Shown here: positions 1 through 6,693 of the stretch, one piece after another
Layout: every line of letters begins with the position of its first letter
How positions within the stretch are numbered: position 1 is the first letter of the stretch
From: Pseudomonadota bacterium
GTDB taxonomy: Bacteria > Pseudomonadota > Gammaproteobacteria > Steroidobacterales > Steroidobacteraceae
DNA length: 18,585 nt
Reading direction: 5' to 3'
Assembly: GCA_023433465.1 (NCBI GenBank)
Contig: JAEZCR010000034.1
Span: 1 to 18,585, forward strand
Program-made: the position numbers and the translations under genes
The notes under the pieces: model-generated
What the model was told of the DNA's origin: nothing
Database searches by the model: none
Seen by the model: the letters and a program-made list of their open reading frames with translations, nothing else

Positions 1-2
1 AG

Positions 3-1100
3 CTCATGGGCCTGCACGTGCCGGGCGCGGCGTTCGTCAATCCGAACACGCCGCTGAGGCATGCGCTGACGGTGGCGGCGACGCAGCGCGCCGCGGCGAC
101 CACGGCGCTGGGTGCTGACTATCTACCGTTCGTCGAGGTGATCGACGAGCGTTCGTTCGTCAATGCTATTGTCGGGTTGATGTCGACCGGCGGGTCGACG
201 AATCACGTGATCCACCTGGTCGCGATGGCGCGCGCGGTGGGTCTCACGATCACCTGGGACGACATGGCGGATCTGTCACGGGTCACGCCGCTGCTCGCAC
301 GGGTCTATCCGAACGGCGAGGCGGACGTGAACCAGTTCCACGCCGCGGGCGGCATGAGCTTCGTGACGCGCGAGCTGATCGGCGCCGGGCTCGTGCATGA
401 GGACGCGATGACGGTGTGGGGGCCGGGACTCCGCGCATATGCGAAGGATCCGTTCCTGATCGACAACAAGCTCGTGTGGCGCGACGCTCCCGAAAAGTCT
501 CACGACGAGAAGATCCTCCGGCCGGCGTCGAATCCGTTCTCCGCGGACGGCGGTCTCAAACTACTGCGCGGCAATCTGGGCAAATCGGTCATCAAGACCT
601 CGGCCTGCGATCCTTCGCTGTGGGAGATCACGGCGCCCGCGAAAGTGTTCGAATCGCAGGAGGCGCTGGCCGCCGCGCTCAAGGAAGGCATCGACGGCGA
701 TTTCATCGCGGTGGTGCGCGGGCAGGGTCCGCGCGCGAACGGCATGCCCGAGCTGCACAAGCTGATCCCGGCGATGTCGGGGTTGCTGGCCCGCGGCCGG
801 CGCGTGGCCATCGTGACCGATGGGCGCATGTCGGGAGCGTCGGGCAAGGTGCCGTCGGCGATTCACCTCACGCCCGAGGCCGCGGCGGACGGCCCCATTT
901 CGCGACTGCGCGACGGCGACATCATTCGCCTCGACGCGCGCGCCGGGGTGCTCGAAGTACAGCTCGAAGCAGCGGCGCTCGCGGCGCGCGAGCCCGTGAA
1001 GCCGGAAGTGTTCGATACGACCTACGGCGTCGGGCGCGAGCTGTTCACGCGTTTGCGCGAAGGCGCGACCCCGGCGGACGAGGGCGCGTCGATCCTGTAG
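3..1100 (+). CDS. edd: 6-phosphogluconate dehydratase, C-terminal part (5' end outside window)
   Basis: Edd dehydrates 6-phosphogluconate to 2-keto-3-deoxy-6-phosphogluconate, the first committed step of the cytoplasmic Entner-Doudoroff pathway. The frame is open to the left edge. About 366 residues are visible, against about 600 in E. coli Edd, so roughly the first 40% is missing and the ATG at position 6 is internal (MGLHVPGAAFVNP matches an internal Edd segment). Seen directly are the IlvD/Edd family signatures STGGSTNH near visible residue 60 and TDGRMSGASGKVPSAIH near residue 270, plus the Edd-like PNGEADVNQFHAAGG and RGQGPRANGMPELHKL. The [4Fe-4S] cysteines lie mainly in the missing part. 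It ends at TAG, 5 bases from the stop of the convergent gene. The Edd-type match separates it from dihydroxy-acid dehydratase IlvD. Confidence 0.95.
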   Translation, partial: LMGLHVPGAAFVNPNTPLRHALTVAATQRAAATTALGADYLPFVEVIDERSFVNAIVGLMSTGGSTNHVIHLVAMARAVGLTITWDDMADLSRVTPLLARVYPNGEADVNQFHAAGGMSFVTRELIGAGLVHEDAMTVWGPGLRAYAKDPFLIDNKLVWRDAPEKSHDEKILRPASNPFSADGGLKLLRGNLGKSVIKTSACDPSLWEITAPAKVFESQEALAAALKEGIDGDFIAVVRGQGPRANGMPELHKLIPAMSGLLARGRRVAIVTDGRMSGASGKVPSAIHLTPEAAADGPISRLRDGDIIRLDARAGVLEVQLEAAALAAREPVKPEVFDTTYGVGRELFTRLREGATPADEGASIL

Positions 1101-1105
1101 TTCGA

Positions 1106-2167
1106 TCAGCCGCCGGCGCGTTGGAGTTCCGCGGTCCAATTGGTTCGCCAGGTCCTGCCATCGCTCGAAGTGGCCTGTTCCCAGCGCGTGGAGTTCGCCG
1201 TGATGTCGGACCATTGCGAGCGCACCTGCACCTTCCGGCCTCCGACGATCTCCTCGCCCGTCAGCGTGCCCACGCCGTTCTCGAAGCGGCCGCGGAGCGG
1301 CGGCCCGATGTCCCGCGGCGTGCGGCCGTCCAGCCACCAGCTGCGCCACAGCTTCGTGACCGGATCGAAGGCGCGCATGCTGACGCCGCGATACGTGCCC
1401 GACGGCGCTTCGAAAATGTTGTCACCGAAATTTCCCAGGCCGCCCATCGCCGGGCGATTCACCAGGGTGCTTTCGAATTCCTCCCAACTACCGTCCCCCC
1501 TGCGCTTGCGATTGCGGGCGCGCCACTGGCCCGCGAGGAAAGTCCAGTCCGCGGCCTCGGCCGCGACCGTCTCGCCGGCATCGAGCGGCACGCTGATCGG
1601 TGCGGTACCGGTGCGCGTGAAGTAGTTGCGCCAGTTGATCTCCCAATTCTTCCCGCCGTCGGTGGAGAAGGCCTGATCCCAGTGCGGACGTTTGCTGTTC
1701 GTCTCGTGCCAGCGGAAACGCACGGTGACCGGGATGTCCTCGTGTACGTCCGTGCCCTGGAACTCGCCCTCGTTCCCCGTGAAGCCGCCGCGCACCGGCG
1801 GGTCCAGTTTGCCGGCCATGCGGCCGTCCAACCACCAGATGGACCAGGTGCCCGTCGCGGGATCGAAAGCGCGCGGAGCGATTGCGCGGTGAGTGCCCGA
1901 CGGCAGGTATAGAAGGCAATCGTCGACGTTGCCGAGGCCGCCCAGCGTCGGGAAGCTGGCGCACTTGCCGCCGAATTCATCCCAGGTGGTGCTGCCCACC
2001 AGGCGTTCACGCAGGCGCTCGTGCCACACGTTCCAGTTGCCTTCCAGCCACTTCCAGTCCTGCTCGCGGCCGTCAGCGGATGTAGTTAGGGGCGGCGCGC
2101 CGAACGCGCAGGCCGCGCCGGCGACGGACAGGCTTTGCAGCAGGGCACGACGGGTCAGTTGCATCAT
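1106..2167 (-). CDS. Tat-exported protein with two tandem lipocalin-like (DUF1579-type) modules
   Basis: Function is unknown. The start is the first of two adjacent ATGs, preceded by GGAG five bases upstream; it gives 353 residues, and the longer open frame upstream runs into the divergent regulator. The N-terminus LTRRALLQSLSVAGAA (residues 4-19) has twin arginines and a hydrophobic stretch, so Tat export is likely. The mature part is two copies of one module, about residues 37-187 and 207-346. Each opens with a G-x-W motif (WLEGNW; FLAGQW). Paired motifs follow: LGGLGN/MGGLGN, PSGTHR/PSGTYR, RAFDP, WWLDGR in both, PPVRGGF/PPLRGRF, then a W-rich tail. This resembles DUF1579/lipocalin-like beta-barrel proteins that bind small ligands. 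A binding or sensing role outside the cytoplasm is inference only. It is divergent from the LysR gene, which may control it. Confidence 0.8.
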   Translation of the reverse strand: MMQLTRRALLQSLSVAGAACAFGAPPLTTSADGREQDWKWLEGNWNVWHERLRERLVGSTTWDEFGGKCASFPTLGGLGNVDDCLLYLPSGTHRAIAPRAFDPATGTWSIWWLDGRMAGKLDPPVRGGFTGNEGEFQGTDVHEDIPVTVRFRWHETNSKRPHWDQAFSTDGGKNWEINWRNYFTRTGTAPISVPLDAGETVAAEAADWTFLAGQWRARNRKRRGDGSWEEFESTLVNRPAMGGLGNFGDNIFEAPSGTYRGVSMRAFDPVTKLWRSWWLDGRTPRDIGPPLRGRFENGVGTLTGEEIVGGRKVQVRSQWSDITANSTRWEQATSSDGRTWRTNWTAELQRAGG

Positions 2168-2245
2168 CGGCTCCGGGTGTGGAGGGCGCGACGATCTTTG
2201 GCGTGTGCGGCCGTCATTGACCAGTAGGCAAGCTGGCACGTAGCC

Positions 2246-2258
2246 TAAGGCATCCTTA
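2246..2258. promoter_or_regulatory. Inverted repeat TAAGG-CAT-CCTTA over the LysR ribosome binding site
   Basis: A perfect 5-bp inverted repeat with a 3-base centre covers the putative Shine-Dalgarno (TAAGG, 2246-2250) and the first base of the ATG at 2258. In RNA it could form a small hairpin hiding the ribosome site; in DNA it could be an autoregulatory site. Both readings are speculative because the arms are short. Confidence 0.3.
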
Positions 2259-3187
2259 TGGTCTCCCCGGACAAACTGCCGTCGTTGGCCTCCATCCGGG
2301 CATTCGAATGCGCGGCTCGGCTGGGCGGTTTCGCGCAGGCCGCGACCGAACTCGGGACAACCGCGGCTTCGGTCAGTTATCACGTGCGCCAGCTCGAGCA
2401 GCAGCTCGGCATGCCGCTGTTTCACCGGCATGCGCAGCGTGTCGAGCTCACCCAGACCGGTGCGGTCATCGCGCGAGAGGCCATGAATGCCTTCGCCGCG
2501 TTGCGTGCCAGCTTCGTGCGCGCGGTCGAAGTGGACGAGTCACGCCTGGCCCTGACCACGTTGCCCAGCTTCGGAACGAGCTGGCTGACTCCCAGACTCG
2601 GAGACTTTCGTGCGCGGCACCCGAACATCGCCCTGCGCATAGACGTCTCCGGCGATGCCGAGGATCTCAACGACGGCCGGTTCGATGCCGCGATCCGCAA
2701 CGGACACGGCCGCTGGCCGGGCATGCGCGCGGTGAAACTGCTGCCCAGCATCTTCATGCCGCTGTGTTCGCCGAAGCTGAAGGGCGCCGCCGCGGCGCTG
2801 GCCAATCCCAAACGCGCGCTCGAAGTGCCGCTGCTCGGACGACCGGACTGGTGGACGATGTGGTTTCGCGCGCGCGGCTTCCATGCGGGTCCGTCGCGCG
2901 ACAAGTTCGGCACCAGTCTCGCGCATGAGTACCTGGATATCGCCGCCGCCGTGGCCGGGCAGGGGATCGCGATCGGTTCGCCGCTGCTGTTCCGCGCCGA
3001 ACTGGATTCCGGGAGACTGATTCCCGCGCATGACTTCGTCGGCACCGACGATCGGGCGTTCTGGTTTCTCTATCCGGCCGCGCGGCAACACAGTCGCAAG
3101 CTCAAGGCTTTCGGCGAGTGGCTGGAAGGGGAGGCGGATGCGGCGCGCAGCGCGGGCGCCGGTTTCATCCGGCGTGCGAAGAGTTGA
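2258..3187 (+). CDS. LysR-family transcriptional regulator, GcvA-like
   Basis: This is a 309-residue DNA-binding regulator of normal LysR length. Residues about 10-67 form the winged helix-turn-helix: LPSLASIRAFECAARLGGF, then SVSYHVRQLEQQLGMPLFHR. The phrase LPSLASIRAFE is typical of the GcvA branch. The rest, from about residue 95, is the periplasmic-binding-like effector domain, with TLPSFGTSWLTPRL and RHPNIALRIDVS early and AAAVAGQGIAIGSPLLF late. The start is set by ATG with TAAGG seven bases upstream. Its 5' end lies 90 bases from the divergent double-module exported protein, the usual arrangement of a LysR gene and its target, though no clear T-N11-A operator was picked out. Its TGA is immediately followed by the stop of the convergent methyltransferase pseudogene. 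The effector cannot be predicted. Confidence 0.92.
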   Translation: MVSPDKLPSLASIRAFECAARLGGFAQAATELGTTAASVSYHVRQLEQQLGMPLFHRHAQRVELTQTGAVIAREAMNAFAALRASFVRAVEVDESRLALTTLPSFGTSWLTPRLGDFRARHPNIALRIDVSGDAEDLNDGRFDAAIRNGHGRWPGMRAVKLLPSIFMPLCSPKLKGAAAALANPKRALEVPLLGRPDWWTMWFRARGFHAGPSRDKFGTSLAHEYLDIAAAVAGQGIAIGSPLLFRAELDSGRLIPAHDFVGTDDRAFWFLYPAARQHSRKLKAFGEWLEGEADAARSAGAGFIRRAKS

Positions 3188-3950
3188 TTACTTCGCCGTG
3201 AGCGCGCGACACCAGTAGGCGTGTGTCACGTACGGGAAGGTGACTTCACGATGTCCCGCGAGCGTCGGGGTCGTGTCGACCAGCGCGCGAACTTCGTCGA
3301 GTACACGCGCACGCGTCGCATCATCGAGCGCCGCGATGATGCTGACGGACGCCACGCGATCCACGATCACCTTATCGGGCGGGCCGATGTGCGCGTGCGG
3401 AATCGTTCGCTCGCGTAACTCGCCAAGTCCAGGCGCCGGGAAGGCGCGGCGCCACTCGCCATGGTGTACCGCGGTGCAACACCCTCGTACGGTTCCATGA
3501 TGCGGGTGAGCGCCGCGACCCAACCGACCGACAGGTCGCGCACGTTCCAGATCAGGCCGAGCATGCCGCCCGGGACGAGCACGCGGCGGATCTCGGCGAT
3601 GCAAACCAGTGGAAGGATTGCGCGCAGATCACCGCGTCCGCGGTGGCATCGGGGAAGGGGAGCTTCTGGGCCGTGGCCTGCACCGCGGGAACGGCCGGCA
3701 ACTCGCGCCGCAGCACCTTCAGCATTTCGCCGACCGGATCGATGGCGATTGCTTTCGCACCCGTCTTCACCAGGGTTCGCGTGAACTTTCCGGTGCCCGC
3801 GCCCAGCTCGACCACGGTCATGCCCGGCATTACGCCGAGATCGGAACGCAGCCAATCCAGCGTCATGGTCGGATAGTCCGGCCGACCGCGTGAATAACTC
3901 TCGGCGCCGCGGCCGAAGCCTTCGTTCGCGGAGAGATGAACTTCGTTCAT
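3188..3950 (-). pseudogene. Class I SAM-dependent methyltransferase, broken by two frame-changing lesions
   Basis: Three successive frames together spell one methyltransferase of about 254 residues. Frame one starts MNEVHLSANEGF at 3950, carries SAM motif I VVELGAGTGKF, and runs to QSFHWFA near 3600. Frame two resumes at AEIRRVLVPGG and continues to MEPYEGVAPRY near 3466. Frame three resumes at HHGEWRRAFPAPG and reads to VTHAYWCRALTAK and a TAA at 3188. At the first junction the family usually has about five more residues between FHWFA and AEIRRVL, so a loss of about 13 bases would explain both shift and gap. At the second, one missing base turns an expected TACCACCAT-like string into TACACCAT. 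The family contains UbiE-like enzymes and others of unknown substrate. An upstream ATG at 3971 lies in the adjoining repeat. The first lesion is too big for a simple base-call error. Confidence 0.85.
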
Positions 3951-3972
3951 GGGGCGGGATGCTAGCGGCATA

Positions 3973-4020
3973 TGGGACTGAGGTCTGTCCCCTTTTGCTA
4001 GGAAACGAGGAATGTCCCCA
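3973..4020. repeat. GGGGAC/GTCCC-containing intergenic repeat
   Basis: Between the methyltransferase remnant and frmA, the hairpin GGGAC-8 bases-GTCCC occupies 3974-3991, and a further TGTCCCCA lies at 4013-4020. Read on the - strand the segment contains TGGGGACA and, 28 bases on, GGGGACAGA, like the GGGGACAGAT strings at the right end of the window. The string GGGACTGAGGT recurs at 6626-6636. It resembles short REP-like dispersed repeats, but family membership was not tested. Confidence 0.55.
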
Positions 4021-4055
4021 TTACCATTCAGTGGTCCACGACGAAGGGGCGAAGA

Positions 4056-5165
4056 ATGAAAACACGTGCTGCCTTGGCCTGGAAAGCGGGTCAACCACTC
4101 GAAGTCACCACGGTCGATCTCGCGGGGCCGAAGGCCGGCGAGGTGCTGGTCGAGATCAAGGCGACCGGCATCTGCCACACCGATGAATTCACTCGCTCGG
4201 GAGGAGATCCGGAAGGACTGTTCCCGGTGATCTTCGGTCACGAAGGCGCGGGCGTCGTCGTCGACGTCGGGCCGGGCGTCACGACGCTCAAGAAAGGCGA
4301 TCACGTCATTCCGCTCTACACGCCGGAGTGCCGGCAGTGCAAATCCTGCCTGTCGCGCAAGACGAACCTGTGCACCGCGATCCGCGCGACGCAGGGCCAG
4401 GGTGTGATGCCCGACGGCACGAGCCGCTTCTCGATCGGCAACGAGAAGATCCACCACTACATGGGCTGCAGCACGTTCTCTAACTACACGGTGCTGCCGG
4501 AGATCGCGCTTGCGAAGGTCCGCCAAGACGCGCCGTTCGACAAGATCTGTTACATCGGCTGCGGCGTCACCACGGGCATCGGCGCGGTGATCAACACGGC
4601 CAAGGTCGAGCCCGGCGCGAACGTCGTCGTGTTCGGACTCGGCGGCATCGGTCTCAACGTGATTCAGGGTGCGCGCATCGCGGGCGCCAACAAGATCATC
4701 GGCGTCGACATCAACCCGGCGCGAAAGGCCATGGCCGAGAAGTTCGGCATGACGCACTTCGTCAACCCGAAGGAAGTGCAGGGCGCCCTCGTGCCCTATC
4801 TTGTGTCACTCACGGACGGCGGCGCGGACTACAGCTTCGAGTGCGTCGGCCACGTGGACCTCATGCGCCAGGCGCTCGAATGCTGCCACCGCGGATGGGG
4901 CGTCTCCGTGATCATCGGCGTCGCGGGCTCGGGCCAGGAGATCAAGACCCGCCCGTTCCAGCTCGTGACGGGCCGCGTGTGGAAGGGTACGGCGTTCGGC
5001 GGTGCGCGCGGCCGCACCGACGTGCCGAAGATCGTCGACTGGTACATGGACAAGAAGATCAACATCGACGACCTCATCACGCACCAGATGCCGCTCGAAA
5101 AGATCAACGATGCTTTCGATCTCATGCACAAGGGTGAATCCATCCGTTCGGTAGTCGTCTTCTAA
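4056..5165 (+). CDS. frmA: S-(hydroxymethyl)glutathione dehydrogenase (class III alcohol dehydrogenase)
   Basis: It oxidises S-(hydroxymethyl)glutathione, formed from formaldehyde and glutathione, to S-formylglutathione with NAD+ in the cytoplasm; members of this family also reduce S-nitrosoglutathione. The 369 residues are of full family length. Catalytic zinc ligands appear as C40 (GICHTDE), H62 with E63 (FGHEGAG) and C169 (GCGVTTG). Structural zinc ligands are C92, C95, C98 and C106. R110, in IRATQGQG, matches the arginine that binds the glutathione adduct in class III enzymes. The nucleotide fold is GLGGIG (194-199) with D218 at the strand end, favouring NAD. The ATG follows a GAAGGGG ribosome site. 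It is first in a three-gene operon, 36 bases before gfa. No FrmR-type repressor lies beside it. Confidence 0.97.
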   Translation: MKTRAALAWKAGQPLEVTTVDLAGPKAGEVLVEIKATGICHTDEFTRSGGDPEGLFPVIFGHEGAGVVVDVGPGVTTLKKGDHVIPLYTPECRQCKSCLSRKTNLCTAIRATQGQGVMPDGTSRFSIGNEKIHHYMGCSTFSNYTVLPEIALAKVRQDAPFDKICYIGCGVTTGIGAVINTAKVEPGANVVVFGLGGIGLNVIQGARIAGANKIIGVDINPARKAMAEKFGMTHFVNPKEVQGALVPYLVSLTDGGADYSFECVGHVDLMRQALECCHRGWGVSVIIGVAGSGQEIKTRPFQLVTGRVWKGTAFGGARGRTDVPKIVDWYMDKKINIDDLITHQMPLEKINDAFDLMHKGESIRSVVVF

Positions 5166-5201
5166 CCAACAAGCCTCTGCGAGAAGGGGCGAGGGGAAGT
5201 C

Positions 5202-5777
5202 ATGGCCATCAAGCTCCATCCGTCGATAGACAAGGGCGTCAAGGCGGGCAACAAGAAGTTCAAGGGCGGCACGCTCACCTGCCACTGCGCCGAGGAACCC
5301 GTCCAGGTCGTCATCAAGGGCAACGTCGCGCACAACCACGCCTGCGGCTGCACCAAGTGCTGGAAGCCCAAGGGCGCGGTGTTCTCCGTGGTGGCCGTCG
5401 TGCCGAAGGAGAACGTCGCCGTCATGGCGAACGCGCAGAAGCTGACCGTCGTGGATCCGTCCGCGACCATCCAGCGCCATGCGTGCGTGAAGTGCGGCGT
5501 GCACATGTACGGGCGCATCGAGAACACGGCGCATCCGTTCTACGGGCTCGATTTCGTGCACGTGGAATTGTCGAAGGACAAGGGCTGGAACAAGCCGGAG
5601 TTCGCCGCGTTCGTGTCGTCGATCATCGAGGCCGGCGCCGCGCGGCCGAAGGACATGAAGAAGATCCGAGACCGGCTCAAGAAACTGCGCCTGCCGCCTT
5701 ACGATGCGTTGTCGCCGGCGCTCATGGATGCGATCGCGACGCACATCGCGAAGCAGAAGGGCACGCTCAAAACCTGA
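5202..5777 (+). CDS. gfa: Glutathione-dependent formaldehyde-activating enzyme
   Basis: Gfa promotes, or carries glutathione for, the condensation of formaldehyde with glutathione that feeds FrmA. The 191 residues match the family's length of about 190. The zinc cysteines fall in the expected pattern: C27 and C29 (TCHC), C48, C50 and C53 (CGCTKC), C95 and C98 (CVKC), the same relative spacing as in the Paracoccus enzyme. ATG 5202 follows a strong GAGGGGAAG. A ten-base string, GAAGGGGCGA, occurs upstream of both this start and the frmA start. Its TGA at 5775-5777 lies inside the ribosome binding site of the next gene, so gfa and fghA are probably translationally coupled. Whether Gfa is catalytic or only a glutathione carrier is disputed for the family. 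Confidence 0.95.
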   Translation: MAIKLHPSIDKGVKAGNKKFKGGTLTCHCAEEPVQVVIKGNVAHNHACGCTKCWKPKGAVFSVVAVVPKENVAVMANAQKLTVVDPSATIQRHACVKCGVHMYGRIENTAHPFYGLDFVHVELSKDKGWNKPEFAAFVSSIIEAGAARPKDMKKIRDRLKKLRLPPYDALSPALMDAIATHIAKQKGTLKT

Positions 5778-5784
5778 GGTTTTC

Positions 5785-6633
5785 TTGGCACCCATCGAAA
5801 CGATTTCACGGCATTGCTGCCACGGAGGCGTGCTGGGCTACTTCAAGCACGCCTCCGCCACGAACGACTGCGAAATGCGCTTCGCGGTCTACACGCCGCC
5901 GCAGGCGAGCGAGCGCCGCGTGCCGGTGCTCTATTACCTCGCGGGGCTCACGTGCACCGAGGAGACCTTCGTCACGAAGGCGTGCGCACTCGAACATGCC
6001 GCGCGGCACGGCATCGCGCTGGTTGCGCCGGACACGAGCCCACGCGTCACGCTGCCCGGCGACCGGGAGTCCTGGGACTTCGGCATCGGCGCGGGTTTCT
6101 ATCTCGATGCGACCCAGCAGCCCTGGTCGAAGCATTATCGGATGTACAGCTACGTCGTGGACGAGCTGCCGGGCGTGGTCGGCGCGAACTTCAACGTGGA
6201 TACGTCGCGCGCCGGTATCTTCGGCCACTCGATGGGCGGGCACGGCGCGCTGACCATCGCGCTCAAGAACCCGGACAAGTACAAGTCCGCGTCCGCGTTC
6301 GCGCCGATCTGCGCGCCGATGCAGGTGCCGTGGGGACTCAAGGCGTTCACCGGCTATCTGGGCCCGGACCGCTCGGGCTGGGCGAAGTACGACGCGACCG
6401 AACTATTACGCGCGGGCCACAAGTTCCCCGGCACGCTGTTCGTCACCCAGGGCACCGCCGACAAGTTTCTTGCCGAGCAACTGAAGCCCGAGCTGCTCGT
6501 CGAAGCCTGCCGTTCGAGCGGCCAGCCGCTCGAGATGCAGCGCCAGACCGACTACGACCACGGCTACTTCTTCATCCAGACGTTCATCGGTCAGCACATG
6601 GACTGGCACGCCAGAGCGTTGGGTGGGGACTGA
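5785..6633 (+). CDS. fghA: S-formylglutathione hydrolase
   Basis: It hydrolyses S-formylglutathione to formate and glutathione, the last step of the operon. The alpha/beta-hydrolase nucleophile is S149 in GHSMGG; the likely partners are D226 (GTADKF) and H259 (YDHGYFF). Family strings also present are YYLAGLTCTEE, GDRESWDFG and GAGFYLDAT. Start choice: the frame is open back to an ATG at 5704 inside gfa, but that leader is arginine-rich and unlike the family. TTG at 5785 preceded by TGAGG gives 282 residues beginning APIETISRH, where homologues begin. The TGAGG includes the stop of gfa. The last two codons and stop lie inside a 33-bp repeat, so the extreme C-terminus (GGD or GD) may be repeat-derived. 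No formate dehydrogenase is in the window. Confidence 0.95.
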   Translation: MAPIETISRHCCHGGVLGYFKHASATNDCEMRFAVYTPPQASERRVPVLYYLAGLTCTEETFVTKACALEHAARHGIALVAPDTSPRVTLPGDRESWDFGIGAGFYLDATQQPWSKHYRMYSYVVDELPGVVGANFNVDTSRAGIFGHSMGGHGALTIALKNPDKYKSASAFAPICAPMQVPWGLKAFTGYLGPDRSGWAKYDATELLRAGHKFPGTLFVTQGTADKFLAEQLKPELLVEACRSSGQPLEMQRQTDYDHGYFFIQTFIGQHMDWHARALGGD

Positions 6634-6690
6634 GGTGCCGGTGTAAAAAGTGGGGATGGGGACTGGGGTGCCGGAGCAACAAGTGGGGAT
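6625..6690. repeat. Two tandem 33-bp repeats at the 3' ends of fghA and the transporter gene
   Basis: Copies at 6625-6657 and 6658-6690 differ at four positions. Each begins GGGGACTG, has GGTGCCGG in the middle and ends AAGTGGGGAT. The first copy contains the TGA of fghA (6631-6633); the second ends three bases before the stop of the convergent transporter. The opening GGGGACTGAGGT shares eleven bases with the repeat near 3974. There is no clear stem with a T-run, so it is not an ordinary terminator. Confidence 0.8.
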
Positions 6691-6693
6691 TGT

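Noticed and set aside
416..1912. Very long arginine-rich open frames overlapping edd and the duplicated exported protein
   Set aside because: They lie out of frame with clearly recognised genes, have low-complexity R/A/G-rich composition and match no family; they are by-products of high GC content.
4043..5192. Shared 10-mer GAAGGGGCGA upstream of frmA and gfa
   Set aside because: Both are purine-rich Shine-Dalgarno regions; a shared 10-mer is weak evidence for a special leader element.
4806..5795. Long - strand open frame opposite frmA and gfa
   Set aside because: It is antisense to two confidently identified enzymes and its translation is a histidine/arginine/valine-rich shadow with no recognisable domain.
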